In this document: piece by piece, positions 1-5,387 of the stretch
Layout: each line of letters starts with the position of its first letter
How positions within the stretch are numbered: position 1 is the stretch's first letter
From: Deltaproteobacteria bacterium
Lineage (GTDB): Bacteria > Myxococcota_A > UBA796 > UBA2385
NCBI GenBank assembly: GCA_015489145.1
Contig: WGAH01000870.1
Coordinates: forward strand, 1 to 5,387
Direction: 5' to 3'
Length of the DNA: 5,387 bases
The notes under the pieces: model-generated
Seen by the model: only the letters and a program-made list of their open reading frames with translations
Databases searched by the model: none
Told to the model about the DNA's origin: nothing
Made by a program: the position numbers and the translations under genes

Positions 1-50
1 GACCTGCCCGGCGGCGGCGCGGGCGAGGAGCAGGGCGAGGAGGACGCCCC

Positions 51-54
<4 letters not shown>
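1..54 (-). CDS. Partial gene for a probably exported protein (signal peptide only)
   Basis: This gene is cut by the left edge and only 18 codons are visible. They read MRGVLLALLLARAAAGQV: one arginine, a hydrophobic stretch rich in leucine and alanine, then small residues (ARAAAG) of the kind that precede a signal peptidase I site. That is a plausible Sec signal peptide, so the product is probably exported to the periplasm or outer membrane. The start is GTG, and its last two bases plus the next A form part of the GTGA overlap with the pyrG stop codon, a classic translational coupling arrangement. No cysteine follows the hydrophobic stretch in the visible part, so a lipoprotein is not indicated. 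The neighbours kdsB and pyrG make an LPS-transport gene (lptC or lptA type) a reasonable guess, but nothing visible identifies the family. Confidence 0.6.
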
Positions 55-1667
<1,613 letters not shown>

Positions 1668-1673
1668 CGCAGG

Positions 1674-1677
1674 CTCC
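1674..1677 (-). promoter_or_regulatory. Ribosome binding site of pyrG
   Basis: GGAG on the minus strand sits 6 bases before the pyrG ATG, inside the 32-base kdsB-pyrG gap. It supports the ATG at 1667 as the start, although the open frame extends far upstream. Confidence 0.6.
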
Positions 1678-1699
1678 GGGGGAGGAAGGGGGCGGACGG

Positions 1700-2434
1700 T
1701 CAGGCCGGGTCGGAGCGGGAGGTGAAGCGCGCCCGCACGCGCTCGAGGTCGCCGGGAGTATCCACCGACCGTCCCGGCGCGTCGACCCGCACGACGCGGA
1801 TCGGCACGCCGTGCTCCAGCAGGCGGAGCTGTTCGAGGCGCTCGGCCCGCTCCAGCCGCCCGCGGGGCAGGGCCGTGAAGCGGCGCAGGGCGGCGAGGCG
1901 GAAGCCGTAGACCCCGACGTGCAGCCGGTGCGGGCCCCCGGCGGGAATCGGGGCGCGGGAGAAGTAGAGGGCGTCGCCCCGGGCGTCCACCACCACCTTC
2001 ACCCGCGCCGGGTCGGCGGCCTCGGCCGGGTCGAGGGGGGCGGCGGCGGTGGCGACCCGCACGGCCGGGTCGGCGAAGAAGGCGCCGGCCACCGCGTCCA
2101 CGGTGGCCGGGTCGAGGAGGGGCTCGTCGCCCTGCACGTTCAGGACCACCGCCTCGTCCGGCAGGCCGAGGATCCCGGCGGCCTCGGCGACCCGGTCGCT
2201 TCCCGAAGGGTGGTCGGCCCGGGTGGGCACGGCCTCGAAGCCGAAGCTCCGCACCGCGTCGAGGATGGCCGCGTCGGGGGTGGCGACGACGACGCGGTCC
2301 ACCCGCCGGGCGCGGGCCGCGCGCTCGACCACCCGAACGACCATCGGCCGCCCCCCGATGTCGAGGAGCGGCTTTCCGGGGAGGCGCCGCGCCGCCATGC
2401 GCGCGGGCACGATGGCGACGACGCGAACGGACAA
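1700..2434 (-). CDS. kdsB: 3-deoxy-manno-octulosonate cytidylyltransferase (CMP-KDO synthetase)
   Basis: KdsB activates KDO with CTP, giving CMP-KDO and pyrophosphate. CMP-KDO is the donor used to attach KDO to lipid A in the LPS inner core. The 244 residues match the family (about 245-255). Visible motifs are IVPARMAARRLPGKPL (8-23, nucleotide binding), HPSGSDRVAE (75-84), NVQGDEPLL (99-107, with the Mg-binding Asp103), YFSRAPIP (157-164), HVGVYGFR (172-179), ERLEQLRLLE (198-207) and VDTPGDLE (224-231, second metal-binding Asp). The loop between YFSRAPIP and HVGVYGFR has only 7 residues, about 11 fewer than I recall for the E. coli enzyme. The start is TTG. It is the first possible start after the in-frame rpsI stop, and later candidates (GTG at codon 9, ATG at codon 13) would remove the first beta strand and part of the substrate loop. 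No strong Shine-Dalgarno is visible, only a weak TAGGCG overlapping the rpsI stop, so translation probably depends on ribosomes finishing rpsI. CTP comes from the next gene, pyrG. Confidence 0.95.
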   Translation of the reverse strand: MSVRVVAIVPARMAARRLPGKPLLDIGGRPMVVRVVERAARARRVDRVVVATPDAAILDAVRSFGFEAVPTRADHPSGSDRVAEAAGILGLPDEAVVLNVQGDEPLLDPATVDAVAGAFFADPAVRVATAAAPLDPAEAADPARVKVVVDARGDALYFSRAPIPAGGPHRLHVGVYGFRLAALRRFTALPRGRLERAERLEQLRLLEHGVPIRVVRVDAPGRSVDTPGDLERVRARFTSRSDPA

Positions 2435-2440
2435 GGACGC

Positions 2441-2836
2441 CTAGCGCTTGGAGAACTGGAAGCGCTTGCGGGCCTTGGGCTGGCCGTACTTCTTGCGCTC
2501 GACCTTGCGGGCGTCCCGGGTGAGGAAGCCGGCCTTCTTCAAGGTCGGGCGGAGGTCCGGGTTGTACTCGCACAGCGCCCGGGCGATGCCGAGGCGGATC
2601 GCGCCGGCCTGGCCCGACTTGCCGCCGCCGCGCACGTTCACGACGATGTCGAAGGCGTCGCCCGTCTCGGTGAGCTCGAGGGGCTGCCGCAGCACGAGCT
2701 TGGCGCTCTCACGCTCGAAGTAGGCGTCGATGGGGCGCTTGTTGATCGTGATCCTGCCGTGGCCGGGGCGCAGGTAGACGCGGGCCACGGAGGTCTTGCG
2801 GCGGCCCGTGCCGTAGTACTGGGTCAGGTTGGCCAT
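2441..2836 (-). CDS. rpsI: 30S ribosomal protein S9
   Basis: S9 is a small-subunit protein in the head of the 30S particle. Its basic C-terminal tail reaches the P-site tRNA. The 131 residues are the normal bacterial length. The N-terminus QYYGTGRRKTSVARVYL (6-22) is the family hallmark. GGGKSGQAGAIRLGIARAL (70-88) and the C-terminus ending in KARKRFQFSKR (121-131) are also typical, with the terminal arginine intact. The start is ATG, with GAGGA 8 bases upstream. It follows rplM by 11 bases, the common rplM-rpsI pair. The stop codon TAG is followed after two codons, in the same frame, by the kdsB TTG start. L13 and S9 expression is autogenously controlled in E. coli; whether that holds here cannot be seen. 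Confidence 0.98.
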   Translation of the reverse strand: MANLTQYYGTGRRKTSVARVYLRPGHGRITINKRPIDAYFERESAKLVLRQPLELTETGDAFDIVVNVRGGGKSGQAGAIRLGIARALCEYNPDLRPTLKKAGFLTRDARKVERKKYGQPKARKRFQFSKR

Positions 2837-2844
2837 GGAATCGG

Positions 2845-2849
2845 TCCTC
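2845..2849 (-). promoter_or_regulatory. Ribosome binding site of rpsI, overlapping the rplM stop codon
   Basis: GAGGA on the minus strand lies 8 bases before the rpsI ATG. It overlaps the rplM TGA (the bases read TGAGGA), so ribosomes ending rplM stop on the rpsI initiation site. This suggests coupled translation that keeps L13 and S9 output in step. Confidence 0.65.
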
Positions 2850-3282
2850 AGAAGTGGTCGGGAAGGGGCTGGGGCTTCTGGGCGACGTGGGGGTGCTCGG
2901 GCCCGGCGTACACCTTGAGCTTGCCGATGACCTGGCGCGACAGGCGGTTCTTGGGCAGCATGCCCTTCACCGCGTGGACGATGACGCGCTCGGGGTAGGT
3001 GTCGAGGAGCTGCCGCGCGCTGCGCCGCTTGAGCCCGCCCGGGTGCCCGCTGTAGCGGTAGTAGAACTTCTGGTCGAGCTTGCGGCCCGTCAGGCGGATC
3101 TTGTCGGCGTTGATCACGACGACGAAGTCGCCGGCGTCGACGTGGGGCTGGAAGGTCGGCTTGTGCTTGCCGCGAAGCACGTTGGCGATGCGCGTGGCGA
3201 GGCGGCCGAGGGTCTGGCCCTCGGCATCCACGATGTACCAGTCCCGCTGCACGTCGGCGGGGCGGGTGATGGTCGTGCTCAT
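2848..3282 (-). CDS. rplM: 50S ribosomal protein L13
   Basis: L13 is an early-assembling protein of the large ribosomal subunit that binds 23S rRNA. The 144 residues match the usual 140-150. Family features in order are RDWYIVDAEGQTLGRLAT (13-30), GKHKPTFQPHVDAGDFVVV (38-56) followed by INADKIRLTGRKL (57-69), YYRYSGHPGGLK (74-85), and the signature AVKGMLPKNRLSR (104-116) with KVYAGPEHPH after it (123-132). The ATG at 3282 gives the N-terminus MSTTITRPADVQRDWY, a form seen in several phyla with a short leader before the conserved RDWY. The open frame continues upstream without a stop, but that part reads through the preceding gene out of frame and is not coding. A GGTGA 4 bases before the ATG is a modest Shine-Dalgarno. 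It is the first gene of the proposed operon, and rpsI follows after 11 bases. Confidence 0.97.
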   Translation of the reverse strand: MSTTITRPADVQRDWYIVDAEGQTLGRLATRIANVLRGKHKPTFQPHVDAGDFVVVINADKIRLTGRKLDQKFYYRYSGHPGGLKRRSARQLLDTYPERVIVHAVKGMLPKNRLSRQVIGKLKVYAGPEHPHVAQKPQPLPDHF

Positions 3283-3387
3283 GAGGTCACCGGCGAGAGG
3301 GTGGGAACGAAGATGATGGCAGGACGGCGGCGGGTGGCCGGGAGAGCCACCGCGGCGCGCTGGGAGCGCCGGACGGGCGCCGAAACC
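3283..3387 (-). promoter_or_regulatory. Probable 5' leader of the rplM operon
   Basis: If the promoter at 3394-3422 is used, the transcript starts near 3387 and carries a leader of about 105 bases. In the leader I see one short inverted repeat (3366-3380, 5-base arms GCGCC and GGCGC with a 5-base loop) and, closer to the gene, a pyrimidine-rich stretch (minus strand of about 3291-3317) just before the start site. In E. coli the rplM-rpsI leader is the target of autogenous control by L13. A similar role here is possible, but no conserved operator structure can be recognised by eye. Confidence 0.35.
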
Positions 3388-3393
3388 CGGCGG

Positions 3394-3422
3394 CCAATAG
3401 TCCAGGCCCGCGATCCTGTCAA
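3394..3422 (-). promoter_or_regulatory. Candidate sigma-70 type promoter for rplM-rpsI-kdsB-pyrG
   Basis: The minus strand has a perfect -35 box TTGACA (3417-3422), exactly 17 bases, then TATTGG (3394-3399) as a -10 box. The -10 matches consensus at only three of six positions (TAT). In DNA this GC-rich the surrounding ACTATTGG is locally AT-rich, which helps the call. It is well placed, 112 bases before the rplM start and just past the stop of the upstream gene. The -35 lies in the last copy of a 15-base repeat. Confidence 0.5.
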
Positions 3423-3471
3423 GGTGGCGCCTGTCGAGGCCGAGCCTCTCGAGGTGTCGCCCGTCAAGGTG
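3412..3471 (-). repeat. Four tandem copies of a degenerate 15-base unit
   Basis: Read on the minus strand, the copies are CACCTTGACGGGCGA (3457-3471), CACCTCGAGAGGCTC (3442-3456), GGCCTCGACAGGCGC (3427-3441) and CACCTTGACAGGATC (3412-3426). They share a core close to CCTYGAcaGG and match the last copy at 10 to 12 of 15 positions. The first copy contains the TGA stop of the upstream gene and the last contains the TTGACA box. In one frame the copies read HLDGR, HLERL, GLDRR, HLDRI, but no gene runs through them in that frame. They could be a regulator binding array, an expansion at the gene border, or a remnant of repeat-coding sequence. Confidence 0.7.
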
Positions 3472-5329
3472 GGAGACGCCGCCCGGCCGGGTCGGAACCG
3501 GCGGGGCCGGAGGCGGTCTCCAGGGCATATCGCGCGCGCGCCGCGCCGGCCATGTCGGGCCAGGCCTCGAGGATGGCGGTCCAGAGGCGATCCGCCTCCT
3601 CGACCCGGCCCTCGGCCCAGGCGAGGCGGGCCCGCGCCGACAGCACGCCGGGCTCCGCGTCGTCGGGGTCGAAGCCCGCCACGAGGCGGGCCAGCTCGGC
3701 GCGGTCGGCCGCCGGGTCGAGGGCGTGGGCGAGGACCACCCGGGTGAGGCGGTCGTCGGGGTGGGCGGCGAGGTGGTCGGCGAGGGCCTCCCAGGCGGCG
3801 CGACCCGCCCGGCTCGCCAGCCCGCCCCGGGCCAGCCGGAAGCGGTCCACCGCCACGGCCCAGGGGCCGGTCGGCCGGCCGACCCCGGTCGCCGCCGCCG
3901 ACAGCAGCTCCGCTCCCCCCGGCACCGCCAGGACCGCCGGGTCCGGCCAGGGCGAGGGCGCGAGCGCCGGCCAGGGGGCGTCCCGGTCGCGCTCGACCTC
4001 CCGGTACAGGGCCACCACCGGGTCGACGCCGGCGAGGGCCTCGAGGGCGGCGCGCTGCCCGGCGGCGTCCCCGGCCCGCGCCAGCCAGGCCAGCCGCTCC
4101 CGGTGCAGGGCGAGGTCGTTGGGCCGGTCCTGCAGGGCCGCGGCGAAGGCGACGGCCGCCCGGTCGTCCCGCCCGGCGGCGGCGAGGGCCCGGGCCCGGA
4201 GCAGCTCGGCCCGCGGCCCCTCGATGCCTTCGAGGGCCGCCAGCGCCTCGTCGGGCCGGTCGAGGGAGAGCAGGGCCGCCGCCCGGGCGTAGGCGGGCAC
4301 CGGCCCGTCCTCGTCGTCGGCCTGGAGGCGCGCGAGGCCGTCCCGCACCAGCGCCGGCCGCCGCAGCAGCAGCCCCGCCCACACCGCGTGAACCGCCGCC
4401 GCGGGAACGGGGTCGTCGAGGATCGCGAGATCCTCGGGACGAACCGCGGCCGGCTCGTCCCGGACCAGCACGGCGAGGGCGTGAAGCGCGGCGCCGGCCC
4501 GGCGCCAGGCCTCCGCCGCCTCGGCCGGCCGCCCGAGGGTGTCGAGGAGCCGCGCCCGCTCCCGCAGCAGTGCCCGGGTGGCGAGCCCGGTGGCCGCGCA
4601 GCGGTCGAGGACGCGCTCGGCCTCGGCGAGCCGGCCGGCGTCCAGGGCGGCGCCGGCGGCGATCTCGCAGGCCGTGCCGTCCCAGGGGGCCTCGGCCGCC
4701 ACCGCCCGCGCCACCTCGCGGGGATCGCGGCCCAGCGCGACCAGCGCCCGCAGCCGCGCCTGCCGCGCCTCGACGGTGTCGGCGCAGTCCTCGGCGTCGA
4801 GGCGGGCCGCCGCCGCCTCGGCCCGGCCGGCCCCGAGGTCGCGCCAGGCCTCGGCCGCGCACAGCAGCGGGTGCTCCGGCGCCACCACCCGCGCCACCGA
4901 CACCACCGCCTCCAGCGCCTCGGCATCCAGCGCGGCCGGGTGATCCGGGAGGCGGGCCGACAGGATCGCCAGCTCCAGCAGGGTGCCCACGTCGTCCGGG
5001 TCCAGCGCCAGGGCCATGCCCAGGCGGCGGAAGGCCTCGTCGACGTCGTGTCGCCGCCAGGCCGCCGCGGCCTGCTCCCGGTACAGGGCGGGCGGCCCGG
5101 GCACCGCGGGCCATCGCTCGGCCCAGGCCTCGGCGAGGCGGTGGACCACCTCGCTGTCGGTGGGCCGCTCGATGCGCCCGACCCGCCAGGTCTGCACCCA
5201 CAGGGCCAGGCCGATGAAGATCACCAGGCAGACGGTGGCGATGATCAGCACCGGCCGCATCGAGGCCGGCCGGGGCCGCGCCCGCGCCCGCCGCATGATC
5301 CGCTCGCGCCAGTCGCTCGGCTCGCCCAA
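3464..5329 (-). CDS. Membrane-anchored helical-repeat (TPR-like) protein, function unknown
   Basis: I do not recognise this 621-residue protein as a named family. Residues 1-26 are hydrophilic and basic (RRARARPRP). Residues about 27-45 form one clear transmembrane helix (VLIIATVCLVIFIGLALWV). By the positive-inside rule the N-terminus is cytoplasmic and the long remainder periplasmic. That remainder is alanine-, leucine- and arginine-rich, with TPR-like helix pairs at about 83-122, 215-248, 345-372, 373-406 and 561-592 (for example AYARAAALLSLDRPDEALAA), so it is probably a scaffold or partner-binding domain. No enzyme motif is visible. Four cysteines (157, 182, 221, 244) lie in the predicted periplasmic part. 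The start is TTG, chosen because a perfect AGGAGG lies 9 bases upstream. An ATG at codon 12 (5296) would also keep the membrane helix, and the frame stays open to the window edge. Rhythm resembles the TPR parts of cytochrome c maturation CcmI/CycH-type proteins, but the evidence is only architectural. Confidence 0.85.
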   Translation of the reverse strand: MGEPSDWRERIMRRARARPRPASMRPVLIIATVCLVIFIGLALWVQTWRVGRIERPTDSEVVHRLAEAWAERWPAVPGPPALYREQAAAAWRRHDVDEAFRRLGMALALDPDDVGTLLELAILSARLPDHPAALDAEALEAVVSVARVVAPEHPLLCAAEAWRDLGAGRAEAAAARLDAEDCADTVEARQARLRALVALGRDPREVARAVAAEAPWDGTACEIAAGAALDAGRLAEAERVLDRCAATGLATRALLRERARLLDTLGRPAEAAEAWRRAGAALHALAVLVRDEPAAVRPEDLAILDDPVPAAAVHAVWAGLLLRRPALVRDGLARLQADDEDGPVPAYARAAALLSLDRPDEALAALEGIEGPRAELLRARALAAAGRDDRAAVAFAAALQDRPNDLALHRERLAWLARAGDAAGQRAALEALAGVDPVVALYREVERDRDAPWPALAPSPWPDPAVLAVPGGAELLSAAATGVGRPTGPWAVAVDRFRLARGGLASRAGRAAWEALADHLAAHPDDRLTRVVLAHALDPAADRAELARLVAGFDPDDAEPGVLSARARLAWAEGRVEEADRLWTAILEAWPDMAGAARARYALETASGPAGSDPAGRRLPP

Positions 5330-5338
5330 CTCGCCCGC

Positions 5339-5344
5339 CCTCCT
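5339..5344 (-). promoter_or_regulatory. Ribosome binding site deciding the TTG start of the TPR-like protein
   Basis: The minus strand reads AGGAGG, a perfect Shine-Dalgarno core, 9 bases before the TTG at 5329. It favours that start over the ATG 11 codons further in. The 43 bases from here to the window edge contain no ATG, GTG or TTG in this frame and no stop, so an earlier start outside the window cannot be formally excluded. Confidence 0.6.
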
Positions 5345-5387
5345 GATCCGGCCGCGCCGAATGTAGCCCGTCGCCCGGGCCGGCGTC

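Noticed and set aside
1811..2998. A 395-codon plus-strand open frame opposite kdsB, rpsI and part of rplM.
   Set aside because: It crosses three genes and two gene junctions in antisense. Its composition (glycine, valine, histidine, arginine) is that of a shadow frame.
3433..3449. A possible terminator for the TPR-like gene: a 5-base inverted repeat GAGGC/GCCTC with a 3-base loop.
   Set aside because: The stem is short, no T-run follows, and it arises from two neighbouring copies of the 15-base repeat.
3412..3471. The 15-base repeat as coding for a pentapeptide-repeat protein.
   Set aside because: The frame reads HLDGR-type units, but they lack the usual A(D/N)LXX pattern, there are only four, and the frame is low-complexity shadow sequence upstream.
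3279..5201. A long minus-strand open frame overlapping the TPR-like gene in another frame.
   Set aside because: The product is almost only glycine, arginine, proline and alanine. The frame at 3464-5329 instead gives a membrane helix, regular helix pairs and a start with a perfect ribosome binding site.
5360..5366. TACATT on the minus strand as a -10 box for the TPR-like gene.
   Set aside because: It matches four of six positions, but no -35 box is visible in the remaining bases before the window edge, so the call would rest on one weak hexamer.

Overview
The window comes from a Gram-negative bacterium with very GC-rich DNA (by eye above 70%, with G or C at nearly every third codon position). 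The Gram-negative assignment rests on kdsB, the CMP-KDO synthetase of lipopolysaccharide synthesis, and on a membrane-anchored protein with a predicted periplasmic domain. High-GC Deltaproteobacteria-type lineages (Myxococcota, Desulfobacterota) or Gemmatimonadota would fit, but the sequence alone does not fix the phylum.

All supported genes lie on the minus strand, so transcription runs from high to low coordinates. At the right end is a 621-residue protein (3464-5329): a short basic N-terminus, one transmembrane helix and a long alanine-rich helical repeat (TPR-like) region. I cannot assign it to a named family. A 181-base gap follows. It holds four tandem copies of a 15-base unit, a promoter candidate with a perfect TTGACA box, and a probable leader for the next gene.

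From 3282 down to the left edge there are five tightly packed genes: rplM (L13), rpsI (S9), kdsB, pyrG (CTP synthase) and the first 18 codons of a gene for a probably exported protein. The gaps are 11, 6 and 32 bases, then a 4-base overlap, with no terminator visible between them, so I read this as one operon. PyrG makes CTP. KdsB uses CTP to activate KDO for attachment to lipid A. L13 and S9 are subunits of the large and small ribosomal subunits. The operon thus joins ribosome assembly to nucleotide and envelope synthesis. The truncated last gene could be an LPS transport or other envelope gene, but only its signal peptide is visible.

This is largely a housekeeping region. I found no mobile element, CRISPR array, tRNA, rRNA or defence-like system. 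The points worth a second look are the 15-base repeat at the rplM promoter, the in-frame rpsI-kdsB junction with a TTG start and no clear ribosome binding site, and a repeated cysteine pattern in the TPR-like protein.
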